A DNA stretch of 61,861 nucleotides from positions 53,557 through 115,417 of the forward strand of contig JAHDEL010000009.1 of assembly GCA_020628855.1 (NCBI GenBank), given 5' to 3'. The translations under genes and the position numbers were made by a program. Below, piece after piece: positions 1 through 8,785 of this stretch; the stretch's first letter is position 1; each line of letters opens with the position of its first letter. This stretch comes from Saprospiraceae bacterium (GTDB lineage Bacteria > Bacteroidota > Bacteroidia > Chitinophagales > Saprospiraceae). A model generated the notes under the pieces. That model saw nothing but the letters and a program-made list of their open reading frames with translations. It did not search any database and was not told the origin of the DNA.

Positions 1-1406
1 TTGAGATACCTGCAAAATATGGTACAAGAACATACCAAAGACTTGTAACACCTGCGACTACAACATCAAATGATGTAGCTGCTAAGTATGGTACAAGAAC
101 ATATCAAACTTTAGTATTAGCTGCTGCTACAGAGACTTTTGATGTAGCTGCACAATACAAGACAAGAACTTACCAGCAAGTAGCAAGTCCTGCTACATCT
201 GAGTCTACTACAGTTCCTGCTAAATACGAGACTAGAACATACAAGAGACTTTCTTCTCCTGCAACGACAGAAGTTGTTGAAGTTCCTGCTAAGTATGGTA
301 CAAGAACATACAAGAGATTGACTGCTGGAGCATCTGTTGAAGAAGGACCTTGTGGTTCTGTTTCTACAGGTGGAACAAGATTAGCTGTAAACTTCGGTGT
401 AGGTAATGCTATTCTTACTGCAAACTCTGATTCAGAAATTACTAGAGTAGCTGCTAAGCTTAATGCTAGTGGTGAGTCTGCAAGAATTGTTGGACACACT
501 GATAGTGATGGTTCTGAAGCGAGTAACTTAGATCTTTCTTCTAGAAGAGCTAAAGCGGTATACGATGCATTAATTGCAAAGGGTGTTTCTGCTTCTCAAT
601 TGAGTTATGAAGGAATGGGAGAATCTTCTCCAATTGCATCTAATGCTACTTCTTCAGGAAAAGCTCAGAACAGAAGAGTTGAGATGGTAACTGCTGGTAG
701 TACTTCTGGTGGTGGAGACTGTACTCAATATACAACAAGAACATACCAAAGACTTGTAACTCCTTCTGGAGCTACTCAAGCAGATATTCCTGCACAGTAT
801 GGAACAAGAACATACCAGAGATTGACTAGTCCTGCGACTACAACTTCTGTTGAAGTTCCTGCACAGTACGGAACAAGAACATATCAGAGATTGACTAGTC
901 CTGCGACTACATCATCTGCAGATGTTCCTGCTAAGTATACTACAAGATCTTACGAAAGACTTGCTAGCCCTGCAACTACTCAGTCTGCAGAGGTTCCTGC
1001 TCAATACGGATCAAGAACATACCAGAGATTATCTAGTCCTGCGACTACATCTTCTAATGATGTTCCTGCTAAGTACGAGAACAGAACATACAAGAGACTT
1101 GCTAGTCCTGCGACTACAAGAACTATCGAAGTACCTGCTCAATACCAGACAGTGTCTAAGAGAGTACTTGAGTCTCAAGGTGGGTTTACTGAGTGGAAAG
1201 AAGTTGTATGTGGAGATGCTCCTAATTATGATGATATTGTTAGACAAGTACAGAGTGCTCTTAATGCAAGAGGTTATGATGTAGGAGTTGCTGACAACGT
1301 AATGGGTGCTAAGACTAAAGCTGCTTTAGTTCAATTCCAGAAAGACAATGGTCTTCCAATCGGACAATTAGATTATGAAACACTTAAAGCTTTAGGTGTA
1401 AAGTAA
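1..1406 (+). CDS. OmpA-family, peptidoglycan-binding repeat protein (5' partial)
   Basis: The reading frame is open from the first bases, so the gene starts upstream of the window. Visible order: five copies of a 23-residue repeat (P-A-K/Q-Y-G-T-R-T-Y-Q-R-L-x-S-P-A-T-T pattern), an OmpA C-terminal domain (about nt 350-700; motifs GHTDSDG, LSSRRAKAV and QNRRVEM), seven more repeats, then a C-terminal PG_binding_1 domain (about nt 1230-1400; VQSALNARGYD, VMGAKTKAALVQFQ). OmpA and PG_binding_1 domains both bind peptidoglycan, so this is probably a periplasmic or outer-membrane protein tethered to the wall. The last repeat changes to VPAQYQTVSKRVL, a form known from other Bacteroidota wall proteins. 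The function of the repeats is unknown. A strong terminator follows. Confidence 0.85.
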   Translation, partial: EIPAKYGTRTYQRLVTPATTTSNDVAAKYGTRTYQTLVLAAATETFDVAAQYKTRTYQQVASPATSESTTVPAKYETRTYKRLSSPATTEVVEVPAKYGTRTYKRLTAGASVEEGPCGSVSTGGTRLAVNFGVGNAILTANSDSEITRVAAKLNASGESARIVGHTDSDGSEASNLDLSSRRAKAVYDALIAKGVSASQLSYEGMGESSPIASNATSSGKAQNRRVEMVTAGSTSGGGDCTQYTTRTYQRLVTPSGATQADIPAQYGTRTYQRLTSPATTTSVEVPAQYGTRTYQRLTSPATTSSADVPAKYTTRSYERLASPATTQSAEVPAQYGSRTYQRLSSPATTSSNDVPAKYENRTYKRLASPATTRTIEVPAQYQTVSKRVLESQGGFTEWKEVVCGDAPNYDDIVRQVQSALNARGYDVGVADNVMGAKTKAALVQFQKDNGLPIGQLDYETLKALGVK

Positions 1407-1432
1407 TATAGAGTTTCTCTAGAAGCTTAATG

Positions 1433-1465
1433 AAAGCCTCGGCAGATTTGTCGAGGCTTTTTTTT
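1433..1465 (+). terminator. Rho-independent terminator after the OmpA-repeat gene
   Basis: A 9-bp stem (AAAGCCTCG at 1433-1441 with CGAGGCTTT at 1452-1460) encloses a 10-nt loop and runs into an eight-T tract. It starts 27 nt after the stop codon. Confidence 0.9.
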
Positions 1466-1478
1466 ATGCCTATGCTTA

Positions 1479-1505
1479 TTGTCTAGTTTCCTTTCTATAT
1501 TTTTG
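1479..1505 (+). promoter_or_regulatory. Putative Bacteroidota promoter for glyA
   Basis: TTG (1479-1481), a 16-nt spacer and TATTTTTG (1498-1505) match the TTG / TAnnTTTG form of Bacteroidota housekeeping promoters. The spacer is slightly short. It lies 29 nt before the glyA ATG. Confidence 0.45.
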
Positions 1506-1534
1506 GCACTTATTTTAAACAAAACCTAATCCTC

Positions 1535-2812
1535 ATGTTTGATAGCCAAATACATGATCTGATAGAGCAAGAAAAGCAAAGACAGATTAATGGTGTAGAG
1601 TTAATTGCTTCTGAGAACTTTGCTAGCAAAGAAGTAATCGATGCTATGGCAAATGTGCTCAATAATAAATATGCTGAAGGCTACCCCGGAAAACGCTATT
1701 ATGGTGGATGTGAGGTTGTTGACCAGATTGAGAACTTAGCTAAATCAAGATTGAATCAACTTTTCGGCACTGAATATGCAAATGTCCAGCCTCATTCAGG
1801 AGCACAAGCCAATGCTGCCATTTTTCTTGCTTGTCTTCAAGCTGGTGACACAGTACTCGGTTTTGATTTGTCGCATGGTGGTCATCTATCACATGGATCA
1901 GCTGTAAATTACTCAGGTAAAATCTATGATGCTCAGTTCTATGGGGTGGAAGAAGATACTGGAGTAATTGATATGGACAAGGTTGAGGCGAAGGCTCATG
2001 CCACTAAGCCTAAGCTCATTATTTGTGGAGCATCTGCATATTCGCAAGATTGGGATTATGCAAGGTTTAGAGCTATTGCTGATAGTGTTGGCGCTCTATT
2101 ATTAGCAGATATTTCTCATCCTGCTGGACTCATTGCTACTGGACTCCTAAACAATCCCGTTGAACATTGCCATATTATTAGTACTACAACGCATAAAACG
2201 CTTCGAGGCCCTAGAGGTGGCGTAATAATGATGGGTAAGAACTTTGATAACCCATGGGGGAGGACAACAAAGAAAGGAAATCCAATAAAGATGTCTTCAA
2301 TATTAAATAGTGGAGTATTTCCGGGTATGCAAGGTGGTCCGCTTGAGCATATCATTGCAGCTAAAGCTGTTGCATTTAATGAAGCACTGACACCACAATA
2401 CAAGACTTATACTCAGCAAGTTATTAAGAATAGTCAAGCCATGGCATCAGCATTTATTGATGCAGGTTATAACATAGTAAGTGGTGGGACTGTAAACCAT
2501 CTGATGCTGTTAGATTTGAGGAAGAATACATCTATTTCAGGTAAAGAGGCTGACGCAGCCCTGGGGCATGCTCATATCACAGTGAATAAAAATATGGTTC
2601 CGTTTGACGATAAGAGTCCATTCGTCACAAGTGGCATAAGACTTGGCACGCCTGCAATAACAAGCAGGGGTTTGGTAGAAAGCGATTGCCAAGAAATTGT
2701 TGGGTGGATAGATGCAATCTTAAAGGATCACAGTAATGAAAGTTTGATTAAAGATATCGGGACTAAAGTATCAAATAAGATGAGTCAATACCCTTTGTAT
2801 CCATCAGTTTAA
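1535..2812 (+). CDS. glyA: Serine hydroxymethyltransferase
   Basis: PLP enzyme that interconverts serine plus tetrahydrofolate with glycine plus 5,10-methylene-THF, feeding one-carbon metabolism; cytosolic. At 425 aa it has normal length. Visible signatures are VELIASENF near residue 21, [13 protein letters not shown] (46-58), the PLP-binding [14 protein letters not shown] with Schiff-base Lys221, and SGIRLGTPA near the C-terminus. It stands alone, with its own promoter-like element and a terminator between it and the upstream gene. Its 3' end overlaps the convergent protease gene by 9 nt. Confidence 0.97.
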   Translation: MFDSQIHDLIEQEKQRQINGVELIASENFASKEVIDAMANVLNNKYAEGYPGKRYYGGCEVVDQIENLAKSRLNQLFGTEYANVQPHSGAQANAAIFLACLQAGDTVLGFDLSHGGHLSHGSAVNYSGKIYDAQFYGVEEDTGVIDMDKVEAKAHATKPKLIICGASAYSQDWDYARFRAIADSVGALLLADISHPAGLIATGLLNNPVEHCHIISTTTHKTLRGPRGGVIMMGKNFDNPWGRTTKKGNPIKMSSILNSGVFPGMQGGPLEHIIAAKAVAFNEALTPQYKTYTQQVIKNSQAMASAFIDAGYNIVSGGTVNHLMLLDLRKNTSISGKEADAALGHAHITVNKNMVPFDDKSPFVTSGIRLGTPAITSRGLVESDCQEIVGWIDAILKDHSNESLIKDIGTKVSNKMSQYPLYPSV

Positions 2813-4219
2813 ATAAAAAGTGTAAGGATATTCTCCTGGGTACTTTTCATAAAAACCTTCAAGAAAAATTTGACCTTTAGAAGCTTTCAATTGATTGAGT
2901 AATTGGCCTGAGGATGTGATTCTCTTTCCATTGATAGTCGTGATGATATACCCAGGATCCATGTTGGTCTCATGAATTGTAGAACCGCGAGCAATACTTA
3001 CAACATAGATCCCTTCCTTGCCAAGTCGAATCTTTTCATTGCTATCAAGATCCCTTACTTCGAATCCTAAATCTGTAAACGTCTTATCTTTTCTGACAGA
3101 TATATAGTCAGTTGTATTCAACTGATTGCGTAAGATGACATCCTTTTCGTATTCTTTATTCTCCCTAATGAAACTGAGAGTGACCTTATCACCAGGTCGA
3201 TAGAGTGCGATTTGCTCTGTAAACATGGCAGTATTTGGAGTCGCAACACCATTTACTTTGAGAATAACATCATTTCTATTAATTCCTGCGTCAGCAGCAG
3301 CACTATTTGCTTCAACAAGATCTATCAACACCCCTGCATTGCTCATTAGGCCCAGTGAACGGGCAATTTCTGGAGTGATATTAAAGATATTGACACCTAG
3401 CCAGCCTCTTTGGACACTTCCATATTCTATGATGTCATAGGCTACTTTTTGGACGATATTGCTAGGTATGGCGAATGAAAATCCTTCATAGCTACCTGAA
3501 TGACTTAAGATCGCAGTATTAATGCCTACAAGTTCACCATTTGAATTTACAAGAGCTCCACCACTATTACCTGGATTGATTGCAGCATCAGTTTGAATAA
3601 AGCTTTCGATTCCTTGTCGAGATAATAGGTTAATATCTCTGCCTTTAGCACTTACGATTCCTGCAGTTACACTGCTATGTAATTTGAAAGGATTGCCGAC
3701 AGCTAATACCCATTCTCCTATTTGTAGGGAGTCAGAATTTCCGAAAGGTAGGAACTCCATTGCTGAGGACTCAATCTTTAATACTGCCAGGTCTGTCGAT
3801 TTATCAAAACCTATGACATTACCTTCAAATTCAAATCCTCGATCATCGACTACTTTGATGTCTTTAGTACCATCTACAACATGGAGATTAGTGATAATGT
3901 GCCCTTGGCTACTAATGATAACACCACTGCCATTTGAATTTGATCTCGTATTACTCTGTTTACTTTTTTGATTTGCTGCTAAAATCGCTACTACAGAAGG
4001 TATTGATCGTTTTGCAGCGCTAATAAAATCAGTTGGGTGAGCTGAATAGAAATATTCACGCAAATTGCCTCCTAGGTTGAGATCCTTATTATTGACAACA
4101 TAGGAGTAATTCTTCTCCATTTCTGAAGATTGAACCTTTGTACTCAAACCCTCATAGCACAAGATTGTTATCAAGCTAGTGATAAGACAAATACACAATG
4201 TGAAAACCCAATGCTTCAT
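2804..4219 (-). CDS. DegP/HtrA-family periplasmic serine protease with two PDZ domains
   Basis: Envelope quality-control protease/chaperone of the S1C family, 471 aa. Residues 1-25 form a hydrophobic signal or anchor. The protease domain (about 95-250) has the full catalytic triad: His113 (TNLHVVDG), Asp143 ([10 protein letters not shown]) and Ser219 (NPGNSGGAL). PDZ1 is about 265-360 and PDZ2 about 375-460. The 3' end overlaps convergent glyA; the 5' end faces dapF. Which HtrA paralogue this is (DegP, DegQ or DegS) cannot be decided, but two PDZ domains argue against DegS. Confidence 0.93.
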   Translation of the reverse strand: MKHWVFTLCICLITSLITILCYEGLSTKVQSSEMEKNYSYVVNNKDLNLGGNLREYFYSAHPTDFISAAKRSIPSVVAILAANQKSKQSNTRSNSNGSGVIISSQGHIITNLHVVDGTKDIKVVDDRGFEFEGNVIGFDKSTDLAVLKIESSAMEFLPFGNSDSLQIGEWVLAVGNPFKLHSSVTAGIVSAKGRDINLLSRQGIESFIQTDAAINPGNSGGALVNSNGELVGINTAILSHSGSYEGFSFAIPSNIVQKVAYDIIEYGSVQRGWLGVNIFNITPEIARSLGLMSNAGVLIDLVEANSAAADAGINRNDVILKVNGVATPNTAMFTEQIALYRPGDKVTLSFIRENKEYEKDVILRNQLNTTDYISVRKDKTFTDLGFEVRDLDSNEKIRLGKEGIYVVSIARGSTIHETNMDPGYIITTINGKRITSSGQLLNQLKASKGQIFLEGFYEKYPGEYPYTFYLN

Positions 4220-4292
4220 AACCTTAGAACGAAATTATGTCTCTATATTGTTCTTAATCGATGTTCAGATTAAACATCTAAGATACATTAAA

Positions 4293-4300
4293 TAATTTTG
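4293..4300 (+). promoter_or_regulatory. Putative -7 box upstream of dapF
   Basis: TAATTTTG fits TAnnTTTG and lies 33 nt before the dapF start codon. No clear -33 TTG is visible at the usual distance. Confidence 0.35.
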
Positions 4301-4333
4301 TAATAGATAAATAGTTATTAATTAAAGAATTAG

Positions 4334-5128
4334 GTGGAATTTACGTTTTATAAATATCAAGGGACTGGAAATGACTTTGTCATGATTAATGGTATCAGCC
4401 AAACCTTAAATATGGATCTTTTTTCAGAGTCAAAAGTGCGGCAGCTTTGTGATAGAAGATTTGGTATTGGAGCAGATGGTTTGATCATCATGGAGAGGAG
4501 TGAGAAGGCGGATTTCAGGATGCTTTATTATAATGCAGATGGTAGACAAAGCTCAATGTGCGGTAATGGTGGACGATGTATTGTAGATTTTGCCATTGAG
4601 CAGGGTGTTGTTTTCGATCAATGTTCTTTTGAGGCTGTAGATGGAATGCACTTTGGGAAGAGATCTGAAAAACTCATAACTATATCCATGCAAGACGTGC
4701 ATGATTTTGAGCATTTTATCAATGGTGACTACACGATTAACACGGGTTCGCCTCACTATGTTTCTGAAGTAGGTGATGTTGATCAAATAGACTTAATTGC
4801 CTTTGCTAAAGAAATCAGATATAGTGAAGCATATGCTGAAGATGGTATTAATGTGAATGTCGTGTCTAGCTCAGGAGAAGGATTGTCAATGCGTACTTAT
4901 GAAAGAGGTGTCGAGGATGAAACCTATTCTTGTGGAACAGGTGTGACTGCAGCAGCTCTAGTGCATTCACTTAAGTCTAATCTAAAAGGTGAACAGTCAC
5001 TTCAAATAGCAACTAAGGGAGGATTACTTCAGGTAAACTTTATTGCAAATACTAATCAATCATTCACCAATATTATGCTTAGTGGGCCAGTAGTTTGCGT
5101 TTATAAAGGCATTACCAAATTAGACTAA
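4334..5128 (+). CDS. dapF: Diaminopimelate epimerase
   Basis: Interconverts LL- and meso-diaminopimelate for lysine and peptidoglycan synthesis; cytosolic, PLP-independent. 264 aa, full length. Both catalytic cysteines are present: Cys76 in the MCGNGGRC motif and Cys200 in SCGTGVTAAA. YQGTGNDFV (8-16) and GIGADGL (44-50) are also conserved. Translation starts at GTG 4334, where the conserved N-terminus begins; no in-frame ATG lies close upstream. The 3' end overlaps convergent hutI by 9 nt. Confidence 0.97.
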   Translation: MEFTFYKYQGTGNDFVMINGISQTLNMDLFSESKVRQLCDRRFGIGADGLIIMERSEKADFRMLYYNADGRQSSMCGNGGRCIVDFAIEQGVVFDQCSFEAVDGMHFGKRSEKLITISMQDVHDFEHFINGDYTINTGSPHYVSEVGDVDQIDLIAFAKEIRYSEAYAEDGINVNVVSSSGEGLSMRTYERGVEDETYSCGTGVTAAALVHSLKSNLKGEQSLQIATKGGLLQVNFIANTNQSFTNIMLSGPVVCVYKGITKLD

Positions 5129-6373
5129 TTGGAGTTTGCCATTTATCAAGTGATGGGTCAGGGTATTTTGCCCATAATAATAAGATATTTGACTCAAGTC
5201 TGATAAATTATCATGGATTTGGATATTGGCAATCTTCCCTTTTGTAATACTTCCATAATCATGCTGACATTCTAAGGCAGCTGCTGCATTGTATGTTACC
5301 GCATTGAATGCTTCTTCTGGTGTCATTTTCATCTTGATACATCCAAGTGATTGGACAAACTGCATATCTCCTGAAGGTGTGGAACCAGGGTTGAAATCTG
5401 AAGCAAGGACTAATCCCAGACCATAATCGATCATTTCTCTTGCAGCACCAAATGGGATACCTAAGAAGAATGAAGTTCCAGGTAATAGGGTAGGAATAGT
5501 CTTGCTACCTGCTAATGCTTCCCATTCTTTCTCTGTAGTACATTCTAAATGATCAACAGATATTGCATCGCATTCCACTCCAACCTGTACACCACCACTC
5601 ACACCAAGCTCATTAGCATGGATCTTAGGCTTGAGACCATACTGGTTAGCAGCATTCAAGATTAAGCGCGTTTCGTCAATGGTAAAAAATCCTTCATCGC
5701 AAAATACATCGCAATACTCTGCTAAGTTTCTTTGAGCAACTTCTGGAAGCATTTCATTAATCAAGAGATCAATATAAGCAGCTCTGTTTGATTTGTACTC
5801 GAGAGGGATAGCATGAGCTCCAAGAAAAGTTGCCTTTATGCAGACATCAGTTTCTTCTTTGAGCAACTGGATGACCTCAAGCATTTTTATCTCGGATTCT
5901 TTAGTTAAGCCATAACCACTCTTTATTTCGACGACTCCTGTTCCGTGCGCAATCATCGAATTGAGTCTGAGCTTGGAAGCTTGATAGAGTTCTTCAACAC
6001 TAGCATGTTGCATTGCTTTAGCAGAGTTGAGAATTCCGCCACCAGCTTTGGCAATCTCTTCATAACTCTTTCCTTTTATTCGCATGACATATTCCTCATG
6101 TCTGCTCTTCGGAAATACTATGTGTGTATGTGTATCCACATAGGAGGGTAGGGCAATTCCACCTTTGGCATCTAGAGTTTTGATTGCAGAATATTGTTGT
6201 GGTGGATGACCGGTCCCATATTCCACAATTCGCCCAGACTGAATATATATCCAAGCATTCTCCAATACTTCTACATGAGAAAAGTCCTTACCCTTTTTAA
6301 AAGAGTAAGGACTTTCTGATATTCCATAACATCTACCAATATTGGTAATGAGAATTGCATTGTTTTGACTCAT
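5120..6373 (-). CDS. hutI: Imidazolonepropionase
   Basis: Amidohydrolase of histidine degradation: 4-imidazolone-5-propanoate to N-formimidoyl-glutamate. 417 aa. Metal-site motif DTHTH (His82, His84), the HutI hallmark AKAGGGILNSAKAM, then FLGAHAIP, KIHANELG, SVDHLE and LASDFNPGSTP are all present. The other hut genes are absent from the window, so the pathway is scattered in this genome. A -7 box lies only 4 nt upstream of the ATG. The 3' end overlaps dapF. Confidence 0.96.
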   Translation of the reverse strand: MSQNNAILITNIGRCYGISESPYSFKKGKDFSHVEVLENAWIYIQSGRIVEYGTGHPPQQYSAIKTLDAKGGIALPSYVDTHTHIVFPKSRHEEYVMRIKGKSYEEIAKAGGGILNSAKAMQHASVEELYQASKLRLNSMIAHGTGVVEIKSGYGLTKESEIKMLEVIQLLKEETDVCIKATFLGAHAIPLEYKSNRAAYIDLLINEMLPEVAQRNLAEYCDVFCDEGFFTIDETRLILNAANQYGLKPKIHANELGVSGGVQVGVECDAISVDHLECTTEKEWEALAGSKTIPTLLPGTSFFLGIPFGAAREMIDYGLGLVLASDFNPGSTPSGDMQFVQSLGCIKMKMTPEEAFNAVTYNAAAALECQHDYGSITKGKIANIQIHDNLSDLSQISYYYGQNTLTHHLINGKLQLV

Positions 6374-6377
6374 AGGT

Positions 6378-6385
6378 CAAAGATA
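6378..6385 (-). promoter_or_regulatory. -7 box immediately before the hutI ATG
   Basis: On the minus strand this reads TATCTTTG (TAnnTTTG). The predicted transcription start, 6-7 nt downstream, would fall at or inside the ATG (6373-6371), so the mRNA would be leaderless or nearly so. Confidence 0.45.
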
Positions 6386-6392
6386 ATTAAGA

Positions 6393-7199
6393 CTAGTGCA
6401 CAATCGCTTGGATCTCATGATCTCTTATCAATATTTTGCAAAAACTATTGGCTTCTTCGATGGTCTGAAATTGACCTAGAAGGACTTTGTAGAAAGTCAC
6501 GCCGTCCCTATAATCAGCGATCACTAGTATTGGCTCGAGAAATTGCTTGCGAATTGCGTTTACATAAGAATAAGCTTCTCTATAGTCTGGGAACATTCCA
6601 ATTTGCGCATTGAAAGTCTTTGTTTCTCTACTCAGCTTTTCTTTATAGTTTTTGTAAAGCTCCGCAAGCTCTTGCTCATCTTCCACAGTCTTATTTTGAC
6701 CAGATGGCTTCACATTTGGAGGTCTTACTATCACTTTAGAATTATTGCCAGCGTGAAATTCAAGCAGGTTTCTTAATTTTTGCGCGTCAAGTGTTTCTTC
6801 GACTCTTTCAACAAGTTCGCCATCTTTATTAAATATTAAGAAGGTTGGAAGAATTCGAACACCAAATTTTTTCTTCAGTTCATAGCCTTCAGGCTTATCT
6901 ATGTCTACCTTATAAGGTACATAGCTTTCCTCCATAAGCTCAACTACTTTGTTATCCTTAAAAGTAGATTCTTCCATCCACTTACATGGAGTACACCAAT
7001 TAGCATAGAAGTCAACAAAGAATAATTTACCTTCTCCTTGTGCTTTTACTTTCGCAGAATTGAATGAGCCAACATAAAATTTAATATTTGATGAGGGTTC
7101 TGTAGGTAGTGTTGCCTCTACATTTGCATAAGCACTTGCAAATACAAACAAGAGAGCTGTCTGGGTAAAAATGTTCTTGAAGTAATTCATATCTAACAA
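6393..7199 (-). CDS. Exported thioredoxin-fold protein with C-terminal SPOR domain
   Basis: 268 aa. A signal peptide (about 1-26, ending ASAYA) is followed by a thioredoxin-like domain (about 40-150) with the redox motif C69-T-P-C72 inside FYANWCTPCKWME and the cis-proline region RILPTFLIF. A charged linker leads to a SPOR-like domain (about 195-268; FNAQIGMFPDYREAY, KVLLGQFQTIEEA). SPOR domains bind denuded glycan strands at division sites, so this could be a redox protein held at the septal wall; that is inference. Start at 7199 or at the second Met (7190), which gives a cleaner signal peptide. Last gene before the RluE-CvfB-helicase group, separated from it by 150 nt. Confidence 0.85.
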   Translation of the reverse strand: MLDMNYFKNIFTQTALLFVFASAYANVEATLPTEPSSNIKFYVGSFNSAKVKAQGEGKLFFVDFYANWCTPCKWMEESTFKDNKVVELMEESYVPYKVDIDKPEGYELKKKFGVRILPTFLIFNKDGELVERVEETLDAQKLRNLLEFHAGNNSKVIVRPPNVKPSGQNKTVEDEQELAELYKNYKEKLSRETKTFNAQIGMFPDYREAYSYVNAIRKQFLEPILVIADYRDGVTFYKVLLGQFQTIEEANSFCKILIRDHEIQAIVH

Positions 7200-7267
7200 C
7201 TTTTAGAGGTGTAAAACTTTAGTTGTCAGATAAATGGCAAATAATATGCCGAAAAAATATAATATGT

Positions 7268-7297
7268 TTAATATGCTGTTAACTCTTAACATATTAA
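7268..7297. repeat. AT-rich inverted repeat upstream of the thioredoxin-SPOR gene
   Basis: Perfect 8-bp arms TTAATATG (7268-7275) and CATATTAA (7290-7297) enclose 14 nt that contain two TTAAC copies. It could be an operator for the thioredoxin-SPOR gene or a weak terminator for rluE; no T-tract supports the latter. Confidence 0.4.
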
Positions 7298-7349
7298 ATT
7301 ATAATTATATATAATGCTATAAATAGGAGTACTTTAGATCGACAAAACT

Positions 7350-7949
7350 TTAACTTCTCTTAGGGAGTATTTTTTCTTCATCTATTTGCAAAACAGCTCC
7401 TGGATTCATGTAAAGATGTGGAAGAGAATCTAAGTGAAAATTCGCAAAACCAATTCGAATTAGACGCAAAACTGGGAATCCAATAGCAGCACACATTCTT
7501 CTAACTTGCCTATTTTTTCCTTCAGTAATTGTAAGTTCTAGCCATGATGTTGGTATGGAATTACGCTGTCTAATAGGTGGGTTTCTTTCTACAATACTGA
7601 ATCCATTTGATAGGATCTTAACCTCTGCTGGAAGACACCTATGCTCTTTCTTATTTATCCTGATCTTGATTCCACGACTTAATGGTAAAACCTCATTCGG
7701 AGTTGGTATCCCTTCTACTTGAACTAAATAGATCTTTTTCGTTTTAGAGTATGGACTAAGCAATTGGGCATTCAATTGACCTTTGTTTGTTAACATTAGC
7801 AGACCTTCTGTGTCTTTATCAAGTCTTCCTATTGGGTAAACATCTTTTTCAAAATCATAGTCTAGATCAGCAAGAGTGATGTGAGTTTCCACTTCCTTCG
7901 AAAACTGGCTAAGCATGCCATATGGCTTGAAGATGAGGTAGGTTGCCAT
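7350..7949 (-). CDS. rluE: 23S rRNA pseudouridine synthase E
   Basis: RsuA/RluE-type pseudouridine synthase without an S4 domain, 199 aa; RluE modifies U2457 in E. coli 23S rRNA. Seen: KPYGMLSQF at the N-terminus, catalytic motif GRLDKDTEGLL, KIYLVQVEGIPT, the RluE-like NPPIRQRNSIPTSWL, and GKNRQVRRM. The resemblance to E. coli RluE extends through the C-terminus. It sits 2 nt after the CvfB-like gene, so it is probably the third gene of the helicase operon. Confidence 0.92.
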   Translation of the reverse strand: MATYLIFKPYGMLSQFSKEVETHITLADLDYDFEKDVYPIGRLDKDTEGLLMLTNKGQLNAQLLSPYSKTKKIYLVQVEGIPTPNEVLPLSRGIKIRINKKEHRCLPAEVKILSNGFSIVERNPPIRQRNSIPTSWLELTITEGKNRQVRRMCAAIGFPVLRLIRIGFANFHLDSLPHLYMNPGAVLQIDEEKILPKRS

Positions 7950-7951
7950 AA

Positions 7952-8785
7952 TCAGATTTTTCTTATGCCATCTGACTGAATTGTAATTTTTCTTGCTTTG
8001 TAGAGACTACCAATACCTCTCTTGAATGCTTTCTTACTCATTCCAAAGAATTGCTTAATTTCTTCAGGAGCTGATTTATCATTATAAGGAAGAAAACCAG
8101 CATGTTCATCAAGTTTGGTCAAGATTTCTTCTGCACTTACTCCTATATGTTCCACTCCTTGCACATTTAAGACTAAGTCTATTTTTTGATCAGGTCTTAT
8201 TGTCTTAATATATCCCTTGAGTCTATCTCCTAAGGCTAAGGGCTTATGAACATCAGAGTGAAAAATCAGACCAAGATGTTCTTGATTAATGATTGCTTTG
8301 AATCCTAGATCTGATTTTTGATAAATCAATAGATCTACCTCATCATTGACTTGTAGGCTGCATTCTTCATTGTCAATGATATCTTCAATTTTAGTAGAAC
8401 CAATCAACTTCGATTTGATTTCATCAATGTACATGTAGCAGACATAGGAATTGCCCTCTACCATTGGAGTCATTTGTTCGCTGAATGGCACAAAAAGATC
8501 TTTTGGCATTCCGATATCAATGAAGGCACCAAAAGGCGTAACTGATTTGACACTTAAGAATGCAAATTGATGTAAAGTGATAAGCGGTTCTCGTAACGAG
8601 CAGATAAGTCTGCCTTCCGAATCATGATAGACGAATACATTCAGAACAGAACCGGGCGGCGGCGGCACTTCAAATTCATTAGCTGGTAACAAGATTCCAC
8701 CGTCTTCTTGCTCGTCTACCCCTAGGTAAGCCCCATGCACTTTATTCCTCAGAACGGTAAGTTGATTGATTTGACCTAGTTTCAC
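7952..8785 (-). CDS. CvfB/YitL-family S1 RNA-binding protein
   Basis: 277 aa with the CvfB layout: tandem S1-like domains and a C-terminal winged-helix region. Recognisable parts are GAYLGVDEQEDGGILLP, the S1 motif VTPFGAFIDIGMPKDLFVP (about 100-118), and a C-terminal MSKKAFKRGIGSLYKARKI that closes this family. CvfB proteins bind RNA and affect virulence-factor expression in Staphylococcus; no catalytic activity is known. The start codon overlaps the helicase stop by 4 nt, indicating translational coupling. Confidence 0.88.
   Translation of the reverse strand: MKLGQINQLTVLRNKVHGAYLGVDEQEDGGILLPANEFEVPPPPGSVLNVFVYHDSEGRLICSLREPLITLHQFAFLSVKSVTPFGAFIDIGMPKDLFVPFSEQMTPMVEGNSYVCYMYIDEIKSKLIGSTKIEDIIDNEECSLQVNDEVDLLIYQKSDLGFKAIINQEHLGLIFHSDVHKPLALGDRLKGYIKTIRPDQKIDLVLNVQGVEHIGVSAEEILTKLDEHAGFLPYNDKSAPEEIKQFFGMSKKAFKRGIGSLYKARKITIQSDGIRKI

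Noticed and set aside
922-1284. Open frame inside the OmpA-repeat gene in another frame
   Set aside because: Created by the 69-bp coding repeats; Leu-rich low-complexity product, no family.
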